64,000 nt of DNA from JAPOXR01 sp964291445 (GCA_964291445.2 OZ219864.1:310001-374000); one strand, 5' to 3'. Positions 41,790 to 50,292 are shown, counted from the first letter of the stretch. The notes: a model not told the origin generated them from the sequence alone. Made by a program: numbers and translations.

Positions 41790-43313
41790 TCAATCGCGGT
41801 GAACCAACAGCGAGCGTCCGGTCATGGCCGGCGGGGTGGCAAGGTTCATCAGGTCGAGCACTGTCGGCGCCAGATCCGACAGCGAGCCCGATCGCAGGCG
41901 CTGGCTGGCGGGGCCGCCATGCAGGAGCAGCGGAACCGGATTGGTGGTGTGGGCGGTATGGGGATCGCCGGTCTCGGGATCGATCATCAACTCGCAATTG
42001 CCGTGATCGGCGGTCACGATCATGGAGCCGCCGGCCCGGCTTGTTGCCTCCATTGCCAGCCCGAGGCCCCGATCGGCAGCCTCGCAGGCCCTGATGGCCG
42101 CTCCCAGATCCCCGGTATGGCCAACCATGTCCGGATTGGCAAAATTGACAACGATCAGATCGAACCGGCTGTCAATTGCCCGAACCAGGCGCTGCGAGAC
42201 TTCAGCTGCGGCCATCTCCGGTTCAAGATCGTAGGTGGCAACCATCGGGCTCTGGGCGACGTATCGTTCCTCGCCATCGAACACCGCCTCGCTGCCGCCA
42301 TTGAGGAAATATGTGACATGCGGGAATTTCTCGGTCTCCGCCAGGCGGAACTGGCTTCGGCCGGCCCGGGCCACGGCCTCGCCCAGGGTTTCCTGAACGA
42401 TGTTCTTGCCGAAAACCGCCGGGATCCATGGCCTTGGCGGGTCGAAATAATCGGTCATTCCCAGCGCCGTCGACAGGCGGGGGCGATCGGTGATGTCGAA
42501 CCCGGAAAACGCTGGATCGGCCAGCGCCGCCGCCAGCTGCCTGACCCGGTCCGACCGGAAGTTGACGATGAACACGCCGTCGCCGGGGCGCATCCCCGAA
42601 TAGCCGCCGATCGCCACCGGCCGGATGAATTCGTCGCTCACCCCCCTTGCCAGCGATTCCTCGGCCGCCTCCACCGCCGAGCCGGCCTGCTCTCCCTCCC
42701 CGAACAGGATGGTTCGGCATGCCAGTTCGATGCGATCCCAGCGCCGGTCGCGGTCCATGGCAAAATAGCGGCCGCCAAGCGTGGCGATTGCAACCGTCGG
42801 CGGCAGCGAGGTGGCCAGCCTGTCCATGAAGGACGGTGCCAGCCCCGGCGCCGAATCCCGGCCATCGGCCAGGGCGTGAACAACGGCTTCCACCCCGAGG
42901 CGATCGAGCACCCGGGCCGCCTCGACAACATGCCGCAGCTGGGAGTGGACACCGACTTCCGAGATCATTCCGATGATGTGGGCACGGCCGCCGGCATCCG
43001 TCACCGTCCCGGCGAATTTGCCGATCGCCGGCGACAGGGCAAACTCGCCCGACGCGATCGCCGCATCGATGCGGCACATTTCGCTCAGCACCGTCCTGCC
43101 GGCACCGATATGGAGATGGCCGACTTCCGAGTTGCCGATATTGCCGTCCGGAAGACCCACCGCCTCGCCATGGGTGACGAGGGTCGCCATCGGCCCGCCC
43201 GCCGCCAGCCGGTCGAAGTTCGGCGTGCTGGCATGCGCCACCGCATTGCCCTCGCTCTCGCCGCGCAACCCCCACCCGTCGAGGATGCAGAGCACCACCG
43301 GTTTCCTGTTCAT
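41790..43313 (-). CDS. gpmI: 2,3-bisphosphoglycerate-independent phosphoglycerate mutase
   Basis: 507 residues, the family's normal length. It starts KPVVLCILDGWGLR (metal-binding Asp), with GNIGNSEVGHLHIGAGR around residue 58 carrying the phosphorylated Ser. The phosphotransferase domain shows VHALADGRDSAPGLA and GGRYFAMDRDRRWDR, and the C-terminal metal site VNFANPDMVGHTGD and VTADHGNCE. It interconverts 3- and 2-phosphoglycerate in glycolysis. A GAGGAGACAGGGG ribosome site precedes the ATG. In related genomes rlmH is directly upstream and envC-ctpA downstream; here vapBC sits upstream and the 35-kb insertion downstream. Confidence 0.95.
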   Translation of the reverse strand: MNRKPVVLCILDGWGLRGESEGNAVAHASTPNFDRLAAGGPMATLVTHGEAVGLPDGNIGNSEVGHLHIGAGRTVLSEMCRIDAAIASGEFALSPAIGKFAGTVTDAGGRAHIIGMISEVGVHSQLRHVVEAARVLDRLGVEAVVHALADGRDSAPGLAPSFMDRLATSLPPTVAIATLGGRYFAMDRDRRWDRIELACRTILFGEGEQAGSAVEAAEESLARGVSDEFIRPVAIGGYSGMRPGDGVFIVNFRSDRVRQLAAALADPAFSGFDITDRPRLSTALGMTDYFDPPRPWIPAVFGKNIVQETLGEAVARAGRSQFRLAETEKFPHVTYFLNGGSEAVFDGEERYVAQSPMVATYDLEPEMAAAEVSQRLVRAIDSRFDLIVVNFANPDMVGHTGDLGAAIRACEAADRGLGLAMEATSRAGGSMIVTADHGNCELMIDPETGDPHTAHTTNPVPLLLHGGPASQRLRSGSLSDLAPTVLDLMNLATPPAMTGRSLLVHRD

Positions 43314-43496
43314 GACCCCTGTCTCCTCACGTGACTAGTGGTCTGAGTCATTCATTTGATGCCATTTCCTGCAGCTTCCGGTGCCCCCGTTTCCACGAGG
43401 CGACAAGATCATCGGGCTTCCTGCTCCAGCGGAACGGACGGATTCCTATCACTGGATTTTCTAAGCAATTTGTCTTGCCGAGCCGTCGATGATGCG

Positions 43497-43646
43497 GCGA
43501 ATTCAAATGGACAACCTGTTAAGCACGGCATCATCGTTGATGATCCAGTTTCGTCTCTTGATCACATCAGTCTCCTTGAGCAGGGTGTCAATCTTAACCT
43601 GCGCGAAGTTTTCGTCGCGATGCTCACGCCGCCGTCCACGGATTGA
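43497..43646 (+). pseudogene. Scrap of an AAA/SMC-like ATPase (Walker B region)
   Basis: A plus-strand frame reads NGQPVKHGIIVDDPVSSLDHIS. IIVDDPVSSLDH is the Walker B/D-loop of RecN/SMC-like AAA ATPases common in phage-defence and DNA-repair proteins. No Walker A or neighbouring domain is in frame, so it is a fragment. The rest of the gap 43314-43623 has no recognisable gene. With vapBC next door it marks another insertion hot spot between gpmI and rlmH. Confidence 0.5.
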
Positions 43647-44049
43647 CGATCTCGATGTCGATATCTTCGAAGTCCCTGACCTTACGGGTCGCCACTGCCA
43701 TATCGCGGGATCGGGCGATCGCAGCGACCTGGCAGTCTGCCGGCGGGATCATGCGGCCAGCTGACCGGCGCATGGCCGCGATATCCGCATAGGCGCGGGC
43801 CGGGCTGCTGTCGAACGGCAGCACGCGGCCATCGAAGGCGTCGCTCAGCATTCGCTCGATGTCCGAGACCAGCGATGTCCGCCGCCGGCCTGCCGGCAAA
43901 ATGGCGGCACCGTAGCGCAGCTCCGCCTCACCAACCGCCGAGAAGTACAGGTCTTCCAGGGCGTGGCCGGCAGCCCACGCCTCGACGACGGGATCCGGCG
44001 TCTTGCGGATCAGTTCGGACAATACATTGGTGTCTAGCAGTACGAACAT
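43624..44049 (-). CDS. vapC: VapC/FitB-type PIN-domain ribonuclease toxin
   Basis: A 141-residue PIN domain toxin. It starts MFVLLDTNVLSELIRKTPDP with the first acidic residue, has VGEAELRYGAAILPAGRRR (conserved Glu), and a late acidic pair in MIPPADCQVAAIARSRDMAVATRKVRDFEDIDIEIVNPW. It cleaves RNA in a metal-dependent way when free of VapB. The ATG at 44049 is chosen from family length; upstream open sequence overlaps the antitoxin. It follows vapB after a 10-base gap. All expected acidic residues are present, so it is probably active. Confidence 0.92.
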   Translation of the reverse strand: MFVLLDTNVLSELIRKTPDPVVEAWAAGHALEDLYFSAVGEAELRYGAAILPAGRRRTSLVSDIERMLSDAFDGRVLPFDSSPARAYADIAAMRRSAGRMIPPADCQVAAIARSRDMAVATRKVRDFEDIDIEIVNPWTAA

Positions 44050-44059
44050 TACCGAGAGC

Positions 44060-44302
44060 TCAGTCGAAAGACGGCGGCTCGCGCCCAGGCTCGCGAGGCG
44101 GCAACTCCAGGTCCACGCCGTTGTTCGGCCCGAAATGCGAGCGCACGATGCTTGCGAGGTTCCACGAATCCGCCTTGCTACCCACCGCATCGCGCAGGAT
44201 CAGCCGCGCCTCCTCTTCCATGGAGCGGTGGTGTTCGGCGGCGCGCACGCGCAGGCGCGTCTTCACGTCGTCGTCGAGGTTGCGGATCGTGATGCTCGCC
44301 AT
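44060..44302 (-). CDS. vapB: VapB/FitA-type ribbon-helix-helix antitoxin
   Basis: 80 residues. MASITIRNLDDDVKTRLRVRAAEHHRSMEEEARLILRDAV is a classic FitA-like ribbon-helix-helix DNA-binding domain (residues 1-40). The C-terminal half (FGPNNGVDLELPPREPGREPPSFD) is the toxin-binding tail. A GGAGGG ribosome site lies 7 bases before the ATG. It represses its own operon and blocks VapC. The pair is inserted between gpmI and rlmH on the same strand. Confidence 0.92.
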   Translation of the reverse strand: MASITIRNLDDDVKTRLRVRAAEHHRSMEEEARLILRDAVGSKADSWNLASIVRSHFGPNNGVDLELPPREPGREPPSFD

Positions 44303-44623
44303 GGCCTAGCCCTCCGTTCTTCCGGGAGCCCAACCTACGCAACGACTACGGTGCAATCAAGACACTGCAGGCACCAGGCAACTCACCCGCGGCGGTGCCG
44401 AGTTCGACTGCCAAGCGGCGTTTGGCGCCGTGAAGGTTTCCGGCCCAAGACCAGCCACGCGCCCGGTCATCGAGAAAGCCTTGCTGACAAAGGTCGAGAA
44501 GCCTTCCACCGCGCTCCCGATGGCGTAGGCAATGAGCCTACACCGTGGACTGGCGATTCGGGACCGGGGATGCCCGGATCAAGCTGAGGTCGCTGTATAC
44601 ATCAATTCAATGAAGTTGAGGTA
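44303..44623. other. Gap between rlmH and vapBC, nothing identified
   Basis: 321 bases. Short frames are open on both strands (for example minus-strand AYAIGSAVEGFSTFVSKAFS), but none resembles a known family. It should contain the vapBC promoter. Together with the AAA scrap it suggests debris of inserted DNA. Confidence 0.35.
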
Positions 44624-45091
44624 CTAGTTCCGGTGATACGGCGTTCCGCACAGGATCGATGCCGCCCGGTACAGCTGCTCGGCCAACATGACCCTGGCCA
44701 GCAGGTGCGGAAACACCATCGGCCCGAATGACAGGTTGAAATCCGACGCTTCCCGGATCCGTTCGGGAATGCCGTCCGCGCCGCCGATCAGGAATACGGC
44801 CTCATTGACCCCCTGCTCCCGCCAGCCGGCCAGGCGGGCGGCAAATTCAGGGCTGGCGAGCCGCTTGCCCCGCTCATCAAGGCAGCAGAGCAGGGATTGC
44901 GGGCTCTCGATGGCCCGGTTCAACCGGTCTTCGGGCAACTTCCCTCGCCTTCCGGCATCAAATTCGACAATCGTCGCCGGACCGAGACCGGCCGCCCGGC
45001 CAGCCCTGTCAAATCTCTCCAGGTAGGAATTCGCGAGAATTGCCTCCGGAAGGGCCCTCGCCCTCCCGGCGGCGACAATGCGAATCTTCAT
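44624..45091 (-). CDS. rlmH: 23S rRNA (pseudouridine1915-N3)-methyltransferase RlmH
   Basis: 155 residues, the usual size. The start is MKIRIVAAGRARALPEAIL. The knotted SPOUT core shows LLCCLDERGKRLASPEFAARLA, NEAVFLIGGADGIPERI (SAM loop) and the ending MLAEQLYRAASILCGTPYHRN, the RlmH hallmark. It methylates pseudouridine 1915 in helix 69 of 23S rRNA. Its ATG directly abuts the rsfS stop, the usual rsfS-rlmH order. Confidence 0.95.
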   Translation of the reverse strand: MKIRIVAAGRARALPEAILANSYLERFDRAGRAAGLGPATIVEFDAGRRGKLPEDRLNRAIESPQSLLCCLDERGKRLASPEFAARLAGWREQGVNEAVFLIGGADGIPERIREASDFNLSFGPMVFPHLLARVMLAEQLYRAASILCGTPYHRN

Positions 45092-45499
45092 TCAGTCGGC
45101 CGGCAGGTCCCTGATGTCAGAATCCCACATCTTCTCGAGCTGGTAGAATTCCCGCACCTCGGGCCGAAACAGGTGAATGATGACATCACCTGCATCAATC
45201 AGGATCCAGTCACCATGCTCCTTGCCTTCAACCCGCGAGTGAATGTTCAACCGGTGCTTCATGCGCTCGACCAGTTTTTCACAGAGCGATACTACCTGTC
45301 TCGTGGATCTCCCGGAGGCGATGACCATGTGGTCCGCCATTTCCGACTTGCCGTGCAGGTCGATCGACACCACATCCTCGGCCTTGTCATCTTCGAGGGA
45401 AATTCTGACCAGTTCGACCAGCTTGTCACTTGCCAGCCTGTCCGACGCCCCGTTGCTGCGGACATCGGGAGCAACCGCATCCTCGGTTGCATGCACCAT
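45092..45499 (-). CDS. rsfS: Ribosome silencing factor RsfS (Iojap family)
   Basis: A 135-residue RsfS/DUF143 protein. Family motifs are LEDDKAEDVVSIDLHGKSEMADHMVIASGRSTRQV, VEGKEHGDWILIDAGDVIIHLF and REFYQLEKMW. It binds L14 of the large ribosomal subunit and blocks joining of the subunits in starvation. An N-terminal extension of about 20 residues is present. nadD, usually upstream in this order, is not found: a non-coding gap and then the convergent deacetylase gene region follow instead. Confidence 0.94.
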   Translation of the reverse strand: MVHATEDAVAPDVRSNGASDRLASDKLVELVRISLEDDKAEDVVSIDLHGKSEMADHMVIASGRSTRQVVSLCEKLVERMKHRLNIHSRVEGKEHGDWILIDAGDVIIHLFRPEVREFYQLEKMWDSDIRDLPAD

Positions 45500-45932
45500 A
45501 TGCGACAGTCCTGTTCCTCCTTGTCGTCAGCCTGTGCTCACCAGCACCAGATCCGGTCCGATGCTGCACTCCGAAGATAATGCAGATGGGGTTTCCGTTC
45601 AAGAACCCATGTCTCCTGGCGGTGGTCCCGTTGCCGGAAGTTCGGCCCGCAGGCGGCACCTGCCGTCCATATGTTGCGGCGAAGGGCCGTTTTGCCACAA
45701 CCCCTCGCCTTGGGACAGGAGATCATTCTTGTGGAAAACCTGGCACGCCACGCCTTCTGGAAGCGAAGGCAGCACGCCGCCCGTGGTGGCGGGATTTGGC
45801 GGGATCGGGCCAGGTGTCACCCCGAAGGCAGGATCAGGCCAGGCCTTCGGCATTCACGGCACCGACCCTGCCGGATACCCGGTCAGCTTCGACGCATCGG
45901 CACATGCAGTCGGGGCGCCACCGGATGCCCTT
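45500..45932. other. Gap upstream of rsfS, no gene recognised
   Basis: 433 bases between the rsfS start and the end of the deacetylase gene, both on the minus strand. There is no nadD or other frame with family features. It includes copy 1 of a 50-bp duplication (next entry). The rsfS promoter must lie near 45500-45600 but no clear boxes were identified. Confidence 0.4.
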
Positions 45933-45967
45933 TCAACTTCGGCGCATCAGCACATGCAGATGGGCGC
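45871..45967. repeat. 50-bp tandem duplication at the deacetylase 3' end
   Basis: CCGGAT...TTCGACGCATCGGCACATGCAG (45871-45917) is repeated with changes at 45921-45967 (TTCGGCGCATCAGCACATGCAG), period 50. The second copy holds the last codons of the deacetylase gene; the first is a downstream echo beyond its stop. It resembles the junction duplications at 33.0 and 33.5 kb. Confidence 0.8.
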
Positions 45968-46865
45968 AGACTGAATCGGCGAGACCCTCGAGGTCGTAGC
46001 CGCCCTCGAGGGTCGAGACCACCCGTCCGTCACAGGCGGCGTCGGCGACATCGCAGATGGCCTCCGTGGCCCAGGCAAAATCGTCGGTCTCCAGCATGAG
46101 GTTGGCGAGCGGGTCGCGCCTGTGCGCATCAAATCCGGCCGAGATGAAGATGCAGTCCGGGTCATGTTGCTCGACGCGGGGCAGGATGGTCCCGGTCATT
46201 GCCCGCCGGAATTCGGCGCCGCCATCACCCGGGCCGAGCGGTACATTGACGATCTGGTCATGGCTGCCGGTCTCGCTTGCCTGTCCGGTTCCGGGATAGA
46301 GCGGCATTTGGTGGGTCGAGGCAAACAGTGCCCGCTCCTCGTTCCACAGGAGATCGCTGGTGCCGTTTCCGTGATGCACGTCGAAATCGATGATGGCGAC
46401 CCGCTGCAATCCGCATGCATCCAGCGCATGCATGGCCCCGACAACCACGCTGCCAAACAAGCAAAACCCCATGGCCCGCGCGGTCTCGGCGTGGTGCCCC
46501 GGCGGACGTACGGCGCAAAACGCGTTGCCGACATCGCCGGAGACGACCAGCTCGACTGCCCTGACATTGGCGCCGGCCGCCCGGAGCGCCGCCTTGAACG
46601 AGCCTGGCGACATATGGGTGTCGGGGTCGAGACTCGCATGGCCGGAAGGCGGTGTCCGCTCGCCGACATGCGTAATGTAGTCTTGTGGATGTACCCGCAG
46701 CAGCTGCTCCTGCCCGCAGAGCGGTGCCTCGATTCTCTCGAGTTCCCGGAATTCCGGCGCCTCGAGCCGGGCCATGATCGCCTCGAGCCGGGCCGCCCGT
46801 TCCGGGTGCCCGGATGGGGTGACATGCTGCAGGCAGTCGGGATGGGTGATCAGCGCGGTGGTCAT
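45933..46865 (-). CDS. Histone-deacetylase-family (arginase/deacetylase fold) hydrolase
   Basis: A 310-residue class II-like histone deacetylase homologue. It has ITHPDCLQHVTPSGHPERAARLEAI at the N-terminus, RPPGHHAETARAMGFCLF (catalytic His pair), VAIIDFDVHHGNGTSDLLW (Zn-binding Asp and His), ISAGFDAHRRDPLANL (second Zn Asp) and STLEGGYDLEGLADSV (C-terminal Gly loop). Bacterial members deacetylate acetylpolyamines, acetoin-related or unknown acetylated substrates. In many alphaproteobacteria this gene adjoins xseB, ispA and dxs; here xseB is 5 kb away on the other strand, so the neighbourhood has been rearranged. Confidence 0.92.
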   Translation of the reverse strand: MTTALITHPDCLQHVTPSGHPERAARLEAIMARLEAPEFRELERIEAPLCGQEQLLRVHPQDYITHVGERTPPSGHASLDPDTHMSPGSFKAALRAAGANVRAVELVVSGDVGNAFCAVRPPGHHAETARAMGFCLFGSVVVGAMHALDACGLQRVAIIDFDVHHGNGTSDLLWNEERALFASTHQMPLYPGTGQASETGSHDQIVNVPLGPGDGGAEFRRAMTGTILPRVEQHDPDCIFISAGFDAHRRDPLANLMLETDDFAWATEAICDVADAACDGRVVSTLEGGYDLEGLADSVCAHLHVLMRRS

Positions 46866-46929
46866 CGGGCATTCTCCAGCCGGGCTGCCAGACCGATGAT
46901 CCGGTGGCAGGCAATTGCGTGTCGGGTCG

Positions 46930-47637
46930 TCACCCCGTTATCAGCCTGTATCCCCTTCCCCTGACCGTAACCAGGTGACGCGGTCGCCGGGGATCATCCT
47001 CGATTTTCTGGCGCAGGCGCGAGATCCGTACATCCACTGCCCGGTTGTGGTCAAGATTCGTGTTGTCATCGCCGGCAGCCATGAGGTCCAGCCGGTCGAC
47101 CGGCCGGTTGGGCGTGCGGGCCAGGTGTTTCAGGATACCGACTTCCTTTTCCGTGAGCTGGACCCGGCTGTCCCCCTGCCACAACGCCTCCCGCCGGATG
47201 TCGAAACGGAAGCTGCCGAAGGTGACCTCGTCGGGCTCCTGCCGGCCATCCCTGGCCGGCGCCCGGCGCAGCAGCGCCTCGATCCGCGCCACCAGCTCCT
47301 TCGGCTCGAACGGCTTGGTGAGATAGTCATCGGCACCGGCATCGAACCCGGCCAGGATGTTGTCGAGATCATCGAGGGCGGTCAGCATGATGATCGGGCC
47401 GGCATTGCCCTGGCGAATCTGGCGGGCAAGCTGCCGCCCATCCATCCCCGGCATCAGCACGTCGATGATCAGCAGGTCGAACCTGATCGCCTGCATCAGG
47501 CGAATCGCGCTCTCGCCGTCCGGGGCGGCGCTGCACCGGTAACCCGTCCTGGTCAGGTAGCTTCGCAGCTGGTCCCGGATTCCCTGGTCGTCCTCCACGA
47601 TCAGCAAATGGGCGGCAGTCGGTTCGGGGGCGGTCAT
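46930..47637 (-). CDS. petR: OmpR-family response regulator PetR
   Basis: 235 residues: a receiver domain (about 8-120) with HLLIVEDDQGI (acidic pocket), phosphoacceptor Asp in LLIIDVLMPGMDG, Thr in IIMLTALDD and Lys in YLTKPFEPKELVARI. An OmpR winged helix (about 135-232) follows, with VQLTEKEVGILKHLARTPN and VDVRISRLRQKIEDDPRRPRHLVTVRGRGYRL. It follows a MarR gene with a 4-base overlap, the petP-petR order first described in Rhodobacter capsulatus, where the pair is needed for cytochrome bc1 synthesis. No histidine kinase gene is adjacent, also as in petPR. Confidence 0.85.
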   Translation of the reverse strand: MTAPEPTAAHLLIVEDDQGIRDQLRSYLTRTGYRCSAAPDGESAIRLMQAIRFDLLIIDVLMPGMDGRQLARQIRQGNAGPIIMLTALDDLDNILAGFDAGADDYLTKPFEPKELVARIEALLRRAPARDGRQEPDEVTFGSFRFDIRREALWQGDSRVQLTEKEVGILKHLARTPNRPVDRLDLMAAGDDNTNLDHNRAVDVRISRLRQKIEDDPRRPRHLVTVRGRGYRLITG

Positions 47638-48140
47638 TTCGGGTTTCTGAAACGGCTTCCCAGCCGGAATTGCGGATCCATCAGCTCTTCCAGCACGGTG
47701 CAGAACCCGTTGACCGCTTCCGGCCCGGCGGCCCGGTAGGCATTGCGCATCCGGCCACGCTGCGCCTCCGACAACCGTCTCTCCAATGCGGTCCCCTGTT
47801 CGGTCAGAAAGAGCCTCCGGGTTCTGCGATCATCGGTTCCGGGACAGGATTGAACCAACCCGTCATCGATCAGCCGGCGCAGGACCCGGTTGAGGGACTG
47901 TTTCGATACGCCGAGGATGGCAATGAGGTCGCTGACGATCATGCCCGGGCTGCGATTGATGAAATGAATCACCCGGTGATGCGCCCGCCCGTAATCCTGT
48001 TCCTCGAGTATGCGGTCCGGATCGGAGGTGAACCCCCGATAGGCAAAGAACATCGCCTCGATTCCGTTGCGTAGCTGGTCGTCGGTGAGAAACAGCAGCG
48101 CTTCGCCCGGCGACCGGCCGGATTTTCCCGGATCCTGCAT
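47634..48140 (-). CDS. petP: MarR-family regulator PetP
   Basis: A 168-residue winged-helix protein. The core reads GRAHHRVIHFINRSPGMIVSDLIAILGVSKQSLNRVLRRLIDDGLVQSCPGTDDRRTRRLFLTEQG (about 51-116), the MarR DNA-binding domain with wing. It has an excellent AGGAGG ribosome site, overlaps petR by 4 bases, and is divergent from a branched-chain aminotransferase, matching the ilvE-petP-petR arrangement of alphaproteobacteria. A palindrome in the divergent promoter (48186-48202) is a good candidate autoregulatory operator. Confidence 0.85.
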   Translation of the reverse strand: MQDPGKSGRSPGEALLFLTDDQLRNGIEAMFFAYRGFTSDPDRILEEQDYGRAHHRVIHFINRSPGMIVSDLIAILGVSKQSLNRVLRRLIDDGLVQSCPGTDDRRTRRLFLTEQGTALERRLSEAQRGRMRNAYRAAGPEAVNGFCTVLEELMDPQFRLGSRFRNPK

Positions 48141-48185
48141 CTTACATCCTCCTGACTGCGATCGCCTAGCCGACTCGCCAATTTA

Positions 48186-48202
48186 TGTCAACCTTGTTGA
48201 CA
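48186..48202. promoter_or_regulatory. Palindromic operator between petP and the aminotransferase
   Basis: TGTCAAC-CTT-GTTGACA: exact 7-bp arms, with TTGACA (-35-like) on both strands. A palindrome overlapping both divergent -35 elements fits a MarR-type repressor such as PetP acting on both genes. Binding is inferred. Confidence 0.6.
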
Positions 48203-48307
48203 TTATATTCGGGCACCGCTAACAGCACCATCCTGTGCCCCGATGCCGCCCACGGCCTCTCCGGCCGGTGCCGGGGCAACATTGCTGCTGCATGGGAGTG
48301 GACGAGC

Positions 48308-49180
48308 ATGGCTGTCTCTTACGATGATCTCGACGGCGTTATCTGGCTGGATGGCAAACTTGTCGACTGGCGGGCGGCCAATGTCCACATCCTGACCCAT
48401 GCCATGCATTACGGGTCCTCGGTATTCGAGGGCGAACGGGCCTATGGTGGCAGGATCTTCGAGAGCATGAAGCATACCGAGCGATTGCTGGAATCGGCCC
48501 GGCTGCTGCAGATTCCCGTCGAGTATTCGGCGGATGAAATCGAGCGGGCCAAGATCGAGACCATGACGGCAAACGGTCTTGTCGATGCCTATATCCGGCC
48601 GGTCATCTGGCGATCATCCGGCGAGGATATGGGGGTGGCCGCCCGGCGCAACCCGGGTCGCCTGGCCATCGCCACCTGGAAATGGGGAGCCTATTACGGC
48701 GACGATGCCAAGTTCCGGGGCGCAAAGCTGGACATCTCGCGTTGGAAGCGTCCGAGCCCGGAGACCATTCCGAGCCATGCCAAGGCAGCGGGCCTCTACA
48801 TGATCTGCACGATCTCGAAGCATGATGCCGAGGCCAAGGGTTGCTCGGATTCGATGATGATGGATTATCGTGGCTACGTGGCGGAAGCCACGGGCGCCAA
48901 TGTCTTCTTTGTCAGGGATGGCGAGGTGCACACGCCCCTGCCGGACTGCTTCCTGAACGGGATCACCAGGCAATCGGTCATGAAGCTGCTGCGAGACCGC
49001 CAGGTCAAGGTCCATGAGCGCCACATTCTGCCGTCGGAACTCGAGGGTTTCGAACAGTGCTGGCTGACCGGCACCGCCGCCGAAGTCACGCCGGTCGGCC
49101 AGATCGACTGCTTCAATTTCGAGGTTGGCGAGCTGACCCGGACCATTGCCGGCGACTACGAGAAGCTGGTGCGAAGCTGA
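48308..49180 (+). CDS. ilvE: Branched-chain-amino-acid aminotransferase (class IV)
   Basis: A 290-residue fold-type IV PLP enzyme. It has VHILTHAMHYGSSVFEGERAY at the N-terminus, YIRPVIWRSSGEDMGV, AAGLYMICTISKHDAEAKGCSDSMMMD with the Schiff-base Lys in SKHDAEAKG, and VAEATGANVFFV. Then come LPDCFLNGITRQSVMKLL and the phosphate-binding CWLTGTAAEVTPV. This is the BCAT pattern (Ile/Leu/Val with 2-oxoglutarate); a D-amino-acid or 4-amino-4-deoxychorismate type is less likely. The ATG at 48308 has GGAG upstream; the longer open frame extends into the operator and petP. The divergent partner is petP. Confidence 0.85.
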   Translation: MAVSYDDLDGVIWLDGKLVDWRAANVHILTHAMHYGSSVFEGERAYGGRIFESMKHTERLLESARLLQIPVEYSADEIERAKIETMTANGLVDAYIRPVIWRSSGEDMGVAARRNPGRLAIATWKWGAYYGDDAKFRGAKLDISRWKRPSPETIPSHAKAAGLYMICTISKHDAEAKGCSDSMMMDYRGYVAEATGANVFFVRDGEVHTPLPDCFLNGITRQSVMKLLRDRQVKVHERHILPSELEGFEQCWLTGTAAEVTPVGQIDCFNFEVGELTRTIAGDYEKLVRS

Positions 49181-49200
49181 TGGCGGCGCGATCCCGGAAA

Positions 49201-50166
49201 TCAGCCCGGGACGCGGCCGGCCAGGACCTCGGTGAACCACGGCGTGTCGATGTTGCCGCCTGACAGGATCAGCGCCACCTTCCGGCCCGCCATGCGCCCC
49301 GCCTCCTTCATCAATGCTGCCAGCGGCGCCGCGCCCGCGCCTTCGGCAACATTGTGGGTTGCCCGGAAATAGAGCCCGACTGCCTCGACGATTTCCAACT
49401 CGCCGACCTCGACCACGCGCTCGGCGCCGCGCGCGTAGATTTCCAGCGCCTCGGGAACCGGATCCCTGACCGCGATGCCATCGGCGAAGGTTGTCGCCGA
49501 ATTGGTCGGAACAGGCTTGCCAGCCTCGAAGGACAGCCGGGTGGCATTGGCTTTTTCGGACACCACCCCGATGATGCGGGTCCGCAATCCGAGGGCATCA
49601 CGGGCTTTGATCAGGCCACAGATCCCCGAGCCGCAGCCGATCGGAACGTAGACGGCATCTAGATCCGGCTCGGCGCTGAACAGCTCGAAGGCGTAGGTGG
49701 CCACACCTCGAACCAGCTCCGGGTGGAAGGGCGGCACGAAGAACAAATTCTCGTCTTCAGCCATCCTGCGGGCTTCAATCCGGGCCTCGTCGAAATCCTT
49801 GCCGAACACGATCACCTCGGCTCCGAAGGCCGCCATCGCCCGGTTTTTCTCGACCGAATTGCCATGTGGAACCACCACTCTCGATGACAGCCCGGCCGCG
49901 GTTGCGGCCCGGGCCACGCTCTGGCCATGATTGCCCCGTGTCGCCGTCACCATGCCCCTGGTCTCCGGATGAGTCGTCGTCAGCCAGTCAACCAGTACGA
50001 TTCCACCGCGGATCTTGAAGGCGCCGATTGGCGTGTGATTCTCGTGCTTGACCCAGATCTCGGCACCGGTCATGCTCTCCAGCTGCGGCCAGCGGATCTG
50101 CGGGGTCGGCTGCATCTGCCGCCCGACGATCGAGGCTGCCTGTTCGAGTTCCGTCCTGTCCAGCAT
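49201..50166 (-). CDS. Threonine/serine dehydratase-like PLP enzyme
   Basis: A 321-residue fold-type II PLP enzyme of the threonine dehydratase group without a regulatory ACT domain. It has TPQIRWPQLESMTGAEIWVKHENHTPIGAFKIRGG (PLP Lys in AFKIRG), TRGNHGQSVARAATAAG (substrate loop), the glycine-rich phosphate loop PIGCGSGICGL, and SGGNIDTPWF at the end. It would deaminate L-threonine or L-serine to the 2-oxoacid, or a related beta-hydroxy amino acid. Proximity to a branched-chain aminotransferase suits 2-oxobutyrate metabolism. Tail-to-tail with the aminotransferase gene (20-base gap). Confidence 0.87.
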   Translation of the reverse strand: MLDRTELEQAASIVGRQMQPTPQIRWPQLESMTGAEIWVKHENHTPIGAFKIRGGIVLVDWLTTTHPETRGMVTATRGNHGQSVARAATAAGLSSRVVVPHGNSVEKNRAMAAFGAEVIVFGKDFDEARIEARRMAEDENLFFVPPFHPELVRGVATYAFELFSAEPDLDAVYVPIGCGSGICGLIKARDALGLRTRIIGVVSEKANATRLSFEAGKPVPTNSATTFADGIAVRDPVPEALEIYARGAERVVEVGELEIVEAVGLYFRATHNVAEGAGAAPLAALMKEAGRMAGRKVALILSGGNIDTPWFTEVLAGRVPG

Positions 50167-50292
50167 CCCGTCTTCTCCACTACCAACCTGGTCGGCAACG
50201 CCCCGGATGCCATCAGTACCGGCAAATCACAATAGCTTTTGCTCGCCCGGACGAATTGGGCGACAATGGCCAGCCGATTGCCGGAGGATCCA

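Noticed and set aside
45500..45932. nadD expected upstream of rsfS
   Set aside because: No frame in this gap shows nucleotidyltransferase motifs, so nadD is absent here.
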